Assembly (NCBI GenBank): GCA_022561635.1
Contig: JADFQV010000008.1
Span: 1 to 56,797 of the forward strand
Direction of reading: 5' to 3'
Source: Chloroflexota bacterium
GTDB lineage: Bacteria > Chloroflexota > Dehalococcoidia > SM23-28-2 > RBG-16-64-32
Length of the DNA stretch: 56,797 bases
Every line of letters begins with the position of its first letter. The stretch's first letter is position 1. Of the stretch, positions 17,217-25,169 are shown piece after piece. A program made the position numbers and the translations under genes. Under the pieces are notes generated by a model that was not told where the DNA came from, searched no databases, and saw nothing but the letters and a program-made list of their open reading frames with translations.

Positions 17217-17507
17217 TTACGCCGGGCGCTTGCTAAAGCAATCGCTGCAGTACACCGGGCGATCGCCACTCGGGCGGAACGGAACCTCAGTGTCCTTGCC
17301 GCACTGCGCGCAGACCGCCGGGTGCAGCTCGCGCGCCCCGCCGCCGTAACCACCGCCGCCGCCGGCTCGCCGCGCTGAGCGGCAGTCCGGGCAGCGCTTG
17401 GGCTCGTTCTGGTAACCCTTCTCCGCGTGGTACGACTGGTCGTCGGCGCTGAATATGAACGTCGCACTACAGTCGGTGCAGGTCAGGTTCTTGTCTTCGT
17501 AGCTCAT
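17217..17507 (-). CDS. Twin zinc-ribbon protein with Gly-rich linker (copy B)
   Basis: 96 residues, paralogue of copy A: CTDCSATFIFS...RCPDC, a shorter glycine linker (GGGGGYGGG), then CAQCGKDTEVPFRPSGDRPVYCSDC. All eight zinc-binding cysteines are conserved. GAGGAG 6 nt upstream supports ATG 17507. The gene is convergent with copy A, and both share a 77-nt leader, so the duplication copied the regulatory region as well as the coding part. Likely promoter: TTGCAT and TACTCT, about 16 bp apart, on the minus strand. Confidence 0.8.
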   Translation of the reverse strand: MSYEDKNLTCTDCSATFIFSADDQSYHAEKGYQNEPKRCPDCRSARRAGGGGGYGGGARELHPAVCAQCGKDTEVPFRPSGDRPVYCSDCFSKRPA

Positions 17508-17584
17508 GATGTCTCCTCTTGCTTACCGATACTGGCAACGTTCCGACCATCTGAGCCAAGACTCCGGGCAACCAGGTCAGGGTG
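17508..17584 (-). promoter_or_regulatory. Conserved 77-nt leader, copy B
   Basis: Counterpart of 16607-16683: CACCCTGACCTGGT at its 5' end, GATGGTCGGA and TTGCCA in the middle, GAGGAGA at the 3' end. The minus-strand -10 TACTCT (17613-17618) puts the start about 20 nt upstream of the element. Confidence 0.6.
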
Positions 17585-17673
17585 CGGGTGGATTCGATAC
17601 TTTGCCACGCATAGAGTACCAGACGATGCCAACGATGCAACCCCCGTAAAACGCCGCCTTGTACACTCCCTCT

Positions 17674-18363
17674 GTGACCATACCTGCGCCAGATACGATC
17701 CTCATACCAGCCGGCCCCTTCACCATGGGCGACGACAACGCCCGCCCGGACGAGCGCCCCGCCCATCCCGTCACCCTCCGCGCCTTCCGCCTCGCCGTCT
17801 TCCCAGTCACGAACGAAGACTACGCCCGCTTCCTGGCGTCCACCGGTGCCGAGCCGCCGCCCTTCTGGGACGACCCCGCCTTCAACACCCCCCGCCAGCC
17901 CGTCGTCGGCGTCAGCTGGCCCGAGGCCGTCGCCTACTGCCGCTGGCTCAGCGACACGCTCGGCGCCACCTACCGCCTGCCCACCGAGGCGGAGTGGGAA
18001 AAGGCGGCCCTCGGCGGCACCGACGGCCTCCGCTTCCCCTGGGGCGACGCCTCCTGGGACGGCTCCGACGGCAACTTTCCGATGGAAGCGACGTGGACCG
18101 TGGGCAGCGCCCCGCCCAACCGCTACGGCTTCGTCGACATCGGCTTCAACATCCACGAATGGTGCTCCGACTGGTACGCCGCGGACTACTACACATCCAG
18201 CCCCGCACACGATCCCCAGGGCCCGCCGGCCGGCCAGCGCAAATCCTCTCGCGGCGGCGCCTGGCGTCACATGATCAAGATCGCCCGCTGCTCGGCCCGC
18301 TCCAGCATCCCCCCCGACTACCGCTATAACGACTACGGCTTCCGCCCCGCCCTCGACGCCTGA
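17674..18363 (+). CDS. Formylglycine-generating-enzyme-like (SUMF1) domain protein
   Basis: 229 residues. LIPAGPFTMGDD, VTNEDYARFL, PVVGVSWPEAVAYCRWLS, YRLPTEAEWEKAA, FPWGD, NIHEWCSDWY and SRGGAWRHM...GFRPA are the successive FGE-sulfatase motifs. True FGE uses two cysteines in the C-terminal segment to oxidise sulfatase Cys; here that segment (RGGAWRHMIKIARCSARSS) has only one, so it may be a structural or binding relative. No sulfatase gene is nearby. GTG 17674 is chosen over TTG 17659: TACACT (17662-17667) ends 6 nt before it, predicting a leaderless mRNA. Confidence 0.82.
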   Translation: MTIPAPDTILIPAGPFTMGDDNARPDERPAHPVTLRAFRLAVFPVTNEDYARFLASTGAEPPPFWDDPAFNTPRQPVVGVSWPEAVAYCRWLSDTLGATYRLPTEAEWEKAALGGTDGLRFPWGDASWDGSDGNFPMEATWTVGSAPPNRYGFVDIGFNIHEWCSDWYAADYYTSSPAHDPQGPPAGQRKSSRGGAWRHMIKIARCSARSSIPPDYRYNDYGFRPALDA

Positions 18364-18420
18364 ACGCCGCGCCGTGTCATCCGTCACTGAACCTCCTGGG
18401 CGGGCCGTGCTACCCTCGCT

Positions 18421-18513
18421 CTTACCATCGGCAACCTCGACCACGACACGACCCCCACAGGCGCCGACGGCCACTACTCCATCGTCATCTCAGAAGACTG
18501 GCGCATCTGGGGG
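18421..18513 (+). pseudogene. Possible acyl-CoA thioesterase N-terminal remnant
   Basis: The frame reads LTIGNLDHDTTPTGADGHYS then IVISEDWRIWG, which resembles the start of TesB-like thioesterases (…W.IWGPNGGY). The similarity stops at 18513, where unrelated sequence begins. There is no start codon. Family assignment is from memory and tentative. Confidence 0.35.
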
Positions 18514-18534
18514 CACAATCAACCCGCTAGGTTA

Positions 18535-18605
18535 CTAGACAGACTCGGCGTTCGCCAGCAGCATCGCCGCGTAGAACAGGAGCCAGGAGGACAGGCGCCA
18601 GGCTG
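18535..18605 (-). pseudogene. Possible C-terminal remnant of an unknown gene
   Basis: The minus strand reads WRLSSWLLFYAAMLLANAES-V-stop, hydrophobic and protein-like, but the frame upstream closes at once (TGA near 18608). It abuts the thioesterase-like fragment, so a deletion may have joined two gene ends here. The rest of 18364-18635 holds nothing I can identify. Confidence 0.25.
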
Positions 18606-18635
18606 GTCATCGGGACGGTAGACACGCGGAGAGCG

Positions 18636-19313
18636 TTAGGGAGCCCAGAAGACGTGGACGGTGATCCATTGGCCGTTGCGGCACTTCTTAGCGTTCGAGT
18701 TCTTGCTGCAGTCGGGGCCACCCTCGTCACCGTCGCTGATTGCCTCGCTGTGGCCGTCGTAGATGTCGTTGAGCTGGTCGATGTCGTGAGAGTTCGGGGA
18801 GGTGTACTCGCCCAGGTGCCCCTGGTCGTTCATGCAGGTGTTGTCGGGCGAGCCGCCCGTGTCGTCGCCGTCACGGTTGTGGTAAAGGCCAAGGACGTGG
18901 CCGATCTCCTGGCAGAGGACATGGTCCGCGATATCCCGGGGGTCGGGGCCATACAATTCGACCAGGAGTCTGGTGTTGAGAACCACTTCCGCCCTGGTGA
19001 TGTGCCCGTCGCCGTCGAGGTAGACGCCAGCGAGACCGAGGTAGGAAGTGGAGCTGATGACCGACTCCTTGACCTTGATGTCACCCTTCTTGTTGGCCGT
19101 GGCCATCTCAGGCTGGATGGACGTGCCCAGTTTGGCCCACTCCCGAACGCCCGCGGGGACATCGTAGAGGGGAGAGGTGGTCCTGTCCACGACCGTTGGG
19201 CTGAGGTTATCGCTGGGCCAGTGGTAGACGCTCCAGGCGTGGTCAGCGCTGGCGACCGTGACTACGGTAAGCAGGCTTAAGGCTGCAATAACGGCGGAAA
19301 TTAGTGTTCGCAT
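18636..19313 (-). CDS. Secreted metalloprotease-like protein with altered zinc motif
   Basis: 225 residues. A signal peptide (about 1-23, ending VASA) precedes a mature domain with CQEIGHVLGLYHN. Metzincins use HExxHxxGxxH; here the first His is Gln, while the Glu and the other two His are kept. GGSPDNTCMND follows, with Met near the expected Met-turn. The protein may bind but not cleave, or the codon (CAG) may have changed from CAC recently. The C-terminal tail is Cys-containing (CSKNSNAKKCRNG). ATG 19313 is chosen as it starts the signal peptide; a TTG-rich extension upstream is rejected. Confidence 0.75.
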   Translation of the reverse strand: MRTLISAVIAALSLLTVVTVASADHAWSVYHWPSDNLSPTVVDRTTSPLYDVPAGVREWAKLGTSIQPEMATANKKGDIKVKESVISSTSYLGLAGVYLDGDGHITRAEVVLNTRLLVELYGPDPRDIADHVLCQEIGHVLGLYHNRDGDDTGGSPDNTCMNDQGHLGEYTSPNSHDIDQLNDIYDGHSEAISDGDEGGPDCSKNSNAKKCRNGQWITVHVFWAP

Positions 19314-19685
19314 CTCGGAGACCCCCCCCATTCCGGTACTGATATATTGGCATTGCAATACTACTATTAGTTCTCTAGCTTGTCAACCAACACCCCGAGC
19401 AGGACGACGGGCCTAAGGAACAGCTGCCCGGTGATCGAGCCGACAGTCTGATGTCAACGATTTCAGGGTGGATTTGGTGCACCCTTTAAGACGTAACGGG
19501 TGACGTCGGGCAATTCAGCGCCCTCGCCCCACAGATTCGCGGCTCAGGGCGTCGACTTATCGGCGTCGTCAGTCTGGCTTAGGCGTCTAAACGACTGACG
19601 CCTAAGCCAGACTGCTATACTTCTCGCCATCATCAACCCACGCCGATGTCGTGGGCGATTCCAGCCGGCAAGATAGAGGGTTCCC
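19314..19685. other. 372-bp gene-free spacer
   Basis: Lower in GC than its neighbours. It holds the promoter region of the metalloprotease-like gene, an 18-bp inverted repeat (19570-19614), TATACT (19616-19621) and the Shine-Dalgarno site of the zinc-ribbon gene. No ORF or RNA gene was recognised in 19380-19560. Confidence 0.6.
19570..19614. repeat. Perfect 18-bp inverted repeat with 9-nt loop
   Basis: CAGTCTGGCTTAGGCGTC (19570-19587) and its exact complement GACGCCTAAGCCAGACTG (19597-19614) flank TAAACGACT. TATACT follows two bases later. It could be an operator for the gene at 19686, a terminator-like hairpin, or a relic of a small mobile element. Confidence 0.75.
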
Positions 19686-20066
19686 ATGAGCCAGCAAGCG
19701 CCACCGCCTACCAAACAACCCGACGAGATGTTCTGCCCAAGTTGCGGCGTCGCCATCAAACGGGAAGCCGAGCTATGCGTCCACTGCGGCGTTCGCGTCG
19801 GGCGGCCCGCCACCGGGGACAAGAACAAAACAGCGGCTATTCTCTTCGCAGTGTTCTTCGGCTTCTTCACTTGGCTGTACACATATCGTGAGGACTACGG
19901 GAAGTTCTGGATCGGTCTCAGCGTACTGATCATCGGCTTCATCCTGTCCATCGTGGCTGCCGGGCAGGTTGGGGTCATCGTTTGGTTCTTCGCTGCGATG
20001 GGCATTTGGGTCTGGTCGATCGTTGATACGGCCTCAAAGAACGACGAGTGGTACGCGAAGTATTAA
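19686..20066 (+). CDS. Zinc-ribbon membrane protein
   Basis: 126 residues. An N-terminal zinc ribbon (CPSCGVAI...CVHCGVRV, residues about 17-36) precedes two or three membrane segments (AAILFAVFFGFFTWLY; IGLSVLIIGFILSIVAAG; VIVWFFAAMGIWVWSIVD). The design resembles zinc-ribbon plus TM2-type proteins of unknown function. AGAGGG upstream of the ATG fits ribosome binding. A strong palindrome and TATACT lie about 70 nt upstream. Its last four bases overlap the end of the convergent hydrolase-cyclase ORF. Confidence 0.75.
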   Translation: MSQQAPPPTKQPDEMFCPSCGVAIKREAELCVHCGVRVGRPATGDKNKTAAILFAVFFGFFTWLYTYREDYGKFWIGLSVLIIGFILSIVAAGQVGVIVWFFAAMGIWVWSIVDTASKNDEWYAKY

Positions 20067-21373
20067 GAGGGTCTCTGACAAACCCGATGCCCTCTCGATT
20101 TTCTTCCTAGCCGGCGTGATCTCCGCCGCGTCCGCCATGACCACCGCCTGGTAGACCAGCGCCCACCGGGTCTGCTTCCAGCCGGACAGAGGGACATTGA
20201 CGCGCGGTGCTCGAGCCCACCGGGATCATCTTCCGCAATCGGCTCGCCGACGTTCAGACCGATGCGAACCTTGATCGGCTCCTCCGCCGACTCATTACGC
20301 TCGGCGAAGGCGCTCTGAACGGCGATGGCGCACTCCAGCGCCCTGGTCGCGGAGGAGAACGAGGCCATGAACCCGTCGCCCATCGTCTTCACCTCCGTGC
20401 CACCGTGCGCCTTCAGCGCCTCCCTCGTAATCCGCTCGTGCTCTCGCAGCAACTCTCGCGCCCTGGCGTCGCCGAGGCGATCGGTCAGTGCCGTCGAGCC
20501 CTCGACGTCGGTGAAGAGGACAGTGCGGAAGGCGGCATCCCCTGTTTCCACCGTCGCCGAGTCATCCCCAACACCGAGCTCCGACATGAACTCCTCGATA
20601 GCCTCGATCGTGGGTTCCAAAAGATCGCCGCTCGGGATCGTCGATCCTCCTTCCAGCAACACCAGCCGGGAATCCGGTATGAGCGTCGCGATGTGCATCG
20701 CTTCCTCCGAGTCCACCATCACGAAGTCCTTAGGGTGCATCACCAGCGTGGGTACGCTCACGGCGGGCAGCAGATCTTCGAAATCAAACAAGCCTCCCAT
20801 GGAGCCACGCGCCAGCGCGCGGTAGTCGTCGCGGCTCATCGTCTGGCGGAGCAAGTCAACGTAGTCCCGAACGGCTCCCGGCTCCACCCAATTTGCGCTC
20901 TGTGCGACGGACTGGAGGAAGAACTCCCAGTTTTCCATGGGTAAGGTCTCTATCAGCGCCCGATTCAGCGATTTCGTCCTCGCGGAGACGGCCCAGAGAA
21001 TCAGACCCAGCACTCTACCTTCGTTCTCGATCGCATAACGAATGGCCGCGCCCCCGTGACCCAGCGGTGCCAGGATCACGAACCGGTCGAGCGCGAGTTT
21101 GTCGATGACCGCCTCCAGGTCACAGAGTGCCTCTTCCAGACCGTACCGTTCAACGCCCCGCTGCGACAGACCGTTCCCGCGGGCATCGTATGCGATCAGC
21201 TGGTAGCGGTCCGCCAACGCTCGCATCCATTGACCCGAGTAGTCGTTCGTCCAGTTAAGCTGCAGATGGCTTAAGTAAAAGAACGGGTGCACCACCGGCA
21301 CGCCATCGCCCGCCACCATGAACGCGATGCTCACCCCATCCTTGGTCTGAGCGTACCGAATCCGTGGCTCCAT
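20063..21373 (-). CDS. Alpha/beta hydrolase fused to a truncated class III cyclase
   Basis: 436 residues. Residues 1-270 are an alpha/beta hydrolase (YDARGNGLSQRG, LAPLGHGGAAIRYA in the nucleophile-elbow position; the usual Ser is not evident in GHGG). Residues 290-385 are a cyclase domain: LFTDVEGSTALTDRLGD with the first metal Asp, then KTMGDGFMASF. After IGLNVGEPIAEDD the similarity ends and about 50 unrelated Arg/Ser/Gly-rich residues follow, so the last third of the cyclase, including the transition-state residues, is lost. It is probably inactive as a cyclase. GATAAT ends 6 nt before ATG 21373. Paralogue of the gene at 1-459. Confidence 0.8.
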   Translation of the reverse strand: MEPRIRYAQTKDGVSIAFMVAGDGVPVVHPFFYLSHLQLNWTNDYSGQWMRALADRYQLIAYDARGNGLSQRGVERYGLEEALCDLEAVIDKLALDRFVILAPLGHGGAAIRYAIENEGRVLGLILWAVSARTKSLNRALIETLPMENWEFFLQSVAQSANWVEPGAVRDYVDLLRQTMSRDDYRALARGSMGGLFDFEDLLPAVSVPTLVMHPKDFVMVDSEEAMHIATLIPDSRLVLLEGGSTIPSGDLLEPTIEAIEEFMSELGVGDDSATVETGDAAFRTVLFTDVEGSTALTDRLGDARARELLREHERITREALKAHGGTEVKTMGDGFMASFSSATRALECAIAVQSAFAERNESAEEPIKVRIGLNVGEPIAEDDPGGLEHRASMSLCPAGSRPGGRWSTRRWSWRTRRRSRRLGRKSRGHRVCQRPS

Positions 21374-21662
21374 GACGGCATTATCCTATATCACCACTCC
21401 CCGAATCGGCATCCCGCTGTAATTGGCGAATGACCGTAGGCCTGACGCGCCACCGACCGCTTAGACCTCACGCGCAACTCCTGTACCCTAGCGTCGCGGG
21501 CCGCGTTCGTCCGCCGCCCAACTGACGCACCCCCGCACCGCACCGAAATCAATCGTCCAAACCGAACCGCCACAGACACAGAATCCGCCAGAAAAGCGCG
21601 AACGGTCGAAAAACAATCAAACCCAGCTACGAACGCCTCGATTCAATCAATCGGAGGAACCG

Positions 21663-22112
21663 ATGCCGGAAGACATCGAAGCGATGCTCCAGCGCGACGA
21701 ATCTGAGTGGCGCACCCTCATATCCATCCTCGACGCCGCCGGCGACACCGTCGTCCACGAACCGCCCGCGCCGCCCTGGAACGCCCGCGACGTCTACGCC
21801 CACCTCGCCCGCTGGATCGCCCACTCCACAGACGCCTTCGAGGCCCACCGTGAAGGCCGCGACCCACCCCCGGACCCGCCCGGCACCGATGACGAGGTCA
21901 ACGCCCGCTGGCAGGAGGAGGACGTCTCGCTCTCATTCGCCCAGGCCCGCGAGCGCGCCCACGCTGCCTACGAGCGACGCCTGTCTATGATCACGTCGAC
22001 CGCCGATGAGACCTGGACCAACGTCCTGCGAGCAACCGCCCACGCCGATGGCTATCGCCACTACGAGTCGCACCGGCGCTACATCGAATCCGCGGGCAGA
22101 GACGCACGCTAG
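21663..22112 (+). CDS. DinB/maleylpyruvate-isomerase-like metal-binding protein
   Basis: 149 residues. PPAPPWNARDVYAHLARWIAHSTDAF matches the first helix pair and metal-binding His region of the DinB/MDMPI superfamily; YRHYESHRRYIESAG near the C-terminus would supply the last ligand. Members are often thiol-dependent transferases. GGAGG 6 nt before the ATG is a strong ribosome site. The 290 bp upstream (21374-21662) contain no gene. A short GC hairpin follows the stop codon. Confidence 0.75.
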   Translation: MPEDIEAMLQRDESEWRTLISILDAAGDTVVHEPPAPPWNARDVYAHLARWIAHSTDAFEAHREGRDPPPDPPGTDDEVNARWQEEDVSLSFAQARERAHAAYERRLSMITSTADETWTNVLRATAHADGYRHYESHRRYIESAGRDAR

Positions 22113-22135
22113 CGTCGGTGGCTACTGAGCGTTCG

Positions 22136-22160
22136 GGCCGGCATCGCGCCGGCCGCTTTA
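22136..22160 (+). terminator. Weak hairpin terminator between convergent genes
   Basis: GGCCGGC-ATCGC-GCCGGCC, a 7-bp stem followed by GCTTTA. The U run is short. Confidence 0.35.
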
Positions 22161-22193
22161 GGTCAGCTGTGAGTCGTTGTTTCGAGCCGTCGG

Positions 22194-22469
22194 CTAGCGG
22201 CGCCGGCGGCCACCGCCCTTGCGGTTCTTGCGGTCTTCGAGGACGATGTCCATCGTCCGTCCGTTCAGCTCCTTGCCGCGCAACGATTCCATCGCCTCTC
22301 GCGCCGACTCCTTGTCCGCCATCTCGACGAACCCAAATCCCTTTGCACGCCCACGTCGGTCGCTCATTACCTTCGTGGAGACGATCTTCCCAAACGGCGT
22401 GAACTCCGTAAGGAGGTCTGCTTCCGTCGTTTCGTGTGCCAGATTTCCGATGTACAGTGTGCTGCTCAG
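22194..22469 (-). CDS. RRM RNA-binding protein, candidate CTG start
   Basis: 91 residues: one RNA recognition motif with RNP2 LYIGNL and RNP1 KGFGFVEM, then a basic tail KNRKGGGRRRR. Such single-RRM proteins are common in cyanobacteria and Chloroflexota and are often cold-inducible. No ATG, GTG or TTG exists in frame close to the motif; the only one is ATG 22571, giving 34 Cys/Gly-rich residues that look like leader. CTG 22469 (MSSTLYIG...) with AAAGGCGGG upstream is the better fit. A minus-strand TATAGT near 22580 would give a leader of about 100 nt. Confidence 0.8.
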   Translation of the reverse strand: MSSTLYIGNLAHETTEADLLTEFTPFGKIVSTKVMSDRRGRAKGFGFVEMADKESAREAMESLRGKELNGRTMDIVLEDRKNRKGGGRRRR

Positions 22470-23005
22470 TGTCGGTCCCGCCTTTCTGCGTTCGTCGAAA
22501 TTACTCGTCTGCAGCCCATCGCCCGCACCGCACTCACATTTCCCTGCGAGAGCGCCGTAACGGCGGCACATATCACTATAGCACTTGCGTGTGGTCGCGC
22601 CGCGTCGCCACAGTCGCCAGATCGGAGTGCGCGACGCGGCTGATATCTCCGCAGCGAAACGCTTCCCTTCCGGCCGCCCCGCGTCTCCTTCGTCCAGGTC
22701 TCTCGGGCGTCGGGTCGCCCTTCCGCTCCTGAGTCCCTTTCTCCGGATCTGCCGGGCTTCCGTCCGGGAAGCAGGGTCAATCTACGCCCCCAGCGACGGC
22801 GACGTCAAAGCCGACTGTCGACCTCTCGGCCAGTAACGACGGTTCTCAGCCAACCAGAGCGATCGCTGTCCTCAAGTTCGCGGGAGCGCAGGCCAATCGC
22901 GAGGAGGATTTTGATTTGCCACAGGTCATCCACAAATCCACACGGAGTGGTATCGAACCTCTCGGCCGGGCTGGCCTCTTCACGAATCGGCCACACACCG
23001 TTAGA
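22470..23005. other. Gene-free stretch with RRM leader and upstream DNA
   Basis: About 100 nt next to 22470 is the probable RRM 5' UTR. The remainder (22590-23005) has no supported ORF or RNA. TAGAAT overlapping ATG 23006 could be a -10 for the next gene. Confidence 0.5.
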
Positions 23006-25129
23006 ATGCCCGATGTACAGACCAGAAAGAGGCGGCCGCCCTTGCTTCGCCCCACTACCATTGGCCCCCTTCTCGTTCTGATCGCAGCCTCTGTGGCGAT
23101 CAGCCCTGCACCCGCGTCCGCGGAAGAACTCGTCGTCGACGGCGGCTTCGAGGCCGGTCTCGGCGGATGGACGGCCATCGACGGCGAACTTTCCCTCGTG
23201 GCCAGCTCGCACTCCGGTGACCAGGCTGCGCGGCTCTCCGGTGTCGGCGCCTACGACGCCGATATGTTCAACCTCATCCCCGTGGAAGCCGGCGCCTCGT
23301 ATCAGCTCTCCAGCTGGGTTTCGGCCGATCCGCAGTCGATAAGTAAGGTGCGCCTTCGAGTCAGCTGGGTTAGCGATTCAGGCAACGTCACATGGCTGCA
23401 AGAATCGGCTTGGGATCCATGGGCCCCCGTCTACCAGCATCTCTCGGTGGGTCCTTTCCCTGCGCCCCCAGGAACCGTCGCAGCGCGCATCTCGGTGCGT
23501 GTCCAGGCGGTCTCTTTCCCCTTCTCCATCCTAGTTGACGACGTCTCGTTCGAGGGCCCTCGCCCGGATCCACCGACGCCCACTCCACCGCCCTCGGAGC
23601 CACCGATCCCCCCACCGGCGACGGCAACACCTCATCTTCCCCCGACGCTGACGCCAACCGCCCCGCCGCCCACGAAACCACCACCAGCCTCGACCCCGCC
23701 GCCAGCACCTCCTGCGGCAACCGCTGCACCAACTGCTGCGCCGACGCCGAAACCAACGCCGAAGCCGACGCCAGGACCGACCCCCGGCGCGATGGTCGCC
23801 TTCTCGCAGCTGACGAACGGCGGCTTCGAGGACGATGGCGCAGACGGTGCCCCACTGGGCTGGCGAAAGATCGGCGGCACCATCAAGAGTGTTTCCTCGC
23901 CGGTCCGCTCCGGCAGCCGCGCCCTCACTCTGACGTCTGAGACCACCGCGACCAAGTGGGCCTACCAGACGGTCCTGGTGGACGGCGGCCAATTCTACCT
24001 GGCCAGCGCCTTTGCCCGCTACACCGACGCCGACGTCAAGGCCGTCTTCGTCAGCGTCTCCTGGTACGCCAGCGCCGACGGCGGTGGCCAAGCACTATCA
24101 TCCGTTGACTCCGAGACCCTCCTCGACACCGCTTCGCCGGCATTCCGTCACCTCGCTACCCGGCCCGTCGCCGCCCCCGCGAATGCCCAATCCGCGCGCA
24201 TACGGCTCATGCTCCGTCCACAGTCCGGAACGCAGGCGACCGCCTACTTCGATGACGTAGCGTTCGCTGAGACGAGCCCACCGCCGCCGACTCCGGTACC
24301 GACCGCGACAGCAACGCTGCCGCCGGGCGTCACCGCAGCTCCGGACACCGCCACCCCCACAGCGACGCCGAGCTCTGAACCTCCGCGGTTCCCGGTGCTT
24401 ACCAACGGTAGCTTCGAGGACGTTCGCGAGGACGGAACGCCCTATGCCTGGCGCAAGGTCGGTGGCGAGATCGCAGCGACCGACACGGCGCACGTCGACG
24501 GGGACTTGGCGCTGCAGTTCCTTTCTCGCACCACGTCGACCAAGTGGACGTACCAGGTTGTGGCAGTCGAGGCAGGCCGGGCCTACGAATTCGCCGGCTT
24601 CGCCGCCTCAGGCGCAGGCACCCCCCAGGCGTTCCTGCGGGTATCCTGGTACGCAAACGCCGACGGCACGGGCCCCTTGATCGCATCGCGGGACTCACCC
24701 GCGACATCGTCGGCCACGGCGGCATTCCAGCACCTCAGCACAGGCGCCATCGAAGCACCCGCGGACGCCCGTTCCGCGAAACTGCGGCTGATGCTGCGAC
24801 CGGCGAGCGCAGCAACGGCGGTCGCCTACTTCGACTCGTTGTCGTTCGGCGGGACGGCATCCCCTCCCACGGGCTCGGGGCGTGTCGCGTCCTCGGCATC
24901 GACTGTCGGCCGCGAGCTAGGCGGCGCACCCCCAGTTGTCCCTGGCGCCGTGGCCGCAGCGCTGCAGATCGCCAACGTGACACCGGTACCAGCACAAACA
25001 CCACCGAAAGCTGCAGACGGCGACAACGCGCTCCTCTTCCTCCTGGGCTCACTCGCCGTACCTCTCGTTGGGCTGACAGTCATTGGCGCCTTCGAGCTAT
25101 CACGCCGTCGCCAGACGACGGGCCCTTAA
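23006..25129 (+). CDS. Surface protein with three CBM-like jelly-roll repeats and C-terminal anchor
   Basis: 707 residues. Signal peptide (cleaved near PAPASA, about residue 38). Three repeats of about 150 residues follow, each opening with a (N/D)GGFE/NGSFE motif and containing a V-S-W-Y element and a final AYFDD/AYFDS strand, as in carbohydrate-binding modules of the CBM4/9 type. Pro/Thr-rich linkers separate them. A C-terminal membrane helix (LLFLLGSLAVPLVGLTVIGAF) and basic tail anchor it. It probably binds glycans outside the cell. Repeats 2 and 3 are the most alike. The start is uncertain: ATG 23006, or TTG 23042 with AAGAGG upstream. Confidence 0.8.
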   Translation: MPDVQTRKRRPPLLRPTTIGPLLVLIAASVAISPAPASAEELVVDGGFEAGLGGWTAIDGELSLVASSHSGDQAARLSGVGAYDADMFNLIPVEAGASYQLSSWVSADPQSISKVRLRVSWVSDSGNVTWLQESAWDPWAPVYQHLSVGPFPAPPGTVAARISVRVQAVSFPFSILVDDVSFEGPRPDPPTPTPPPSEPPIPPPATATPHLPPTLTPTAPPPTKPPPASTPPPAPPAATAAPTAAPTPKPTPKPTPGPTPGAMVAFSQLTNGGFEDDGADGAPLGWRKIGGTIKSVSSPVRSGSRALTLTSETTATKWAYQTVLVDGGQFYLASAFARYTDADVKAVFVSVSWYASADGGGQALSSVDSETLLDTASPAFRHLATRPVAAPANAQSARIRLMLRPQSGTQATAYFDDVAFAETSPPPPTPVPTATATLPPGVTAAPDTATPTATPSSEPPRFPVLTNGSFEDVREDGTPYAWRKVGGEIAATDTAHVDGDLALQFLSRTTSTKWTYQVVAVEAGRAYEFAGFAASGAGTPQAFLRVSWYANADGTGPLIASRDSPATSSATAAFQHLSTGAIEAPADARSAKLRLMLRPASAATAVAYFDSLSFGGTASPPTGSGRVASSASTVGRELGGAPPVVPGAVAAALQIANVTPVPAQTPPKAADGDNALLFLLGSLAVPLVGLTVIGAFELSRRRQTTGP

Positions 25130-25132
25130 CGG

Positions 25133-25161
25133 CTGCCTCAGCGGAACACGGCCTATATAAT
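25133..25161 (+). promoter_or_regulatory. cmk operon promoter
   Basis: CTGCCT (25133-25138), 17-bp spacer, consensus TATAAT (25156-25161). ATG 25170 starts 9 nt after the -10, so the leader would be only 1-2 nt. Confidence 0.55.
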
Positions 25162-25169
25162 CCGAGGAG

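Noticed and set aside
22922-22945. Two DnaA-box-like sequences (TCATCCACA, AATCCACA)
   Set aside because: Only two near matches, no cluster, no dnaA or dnaN gene and no AT-rich unwinding region, so not an origin.
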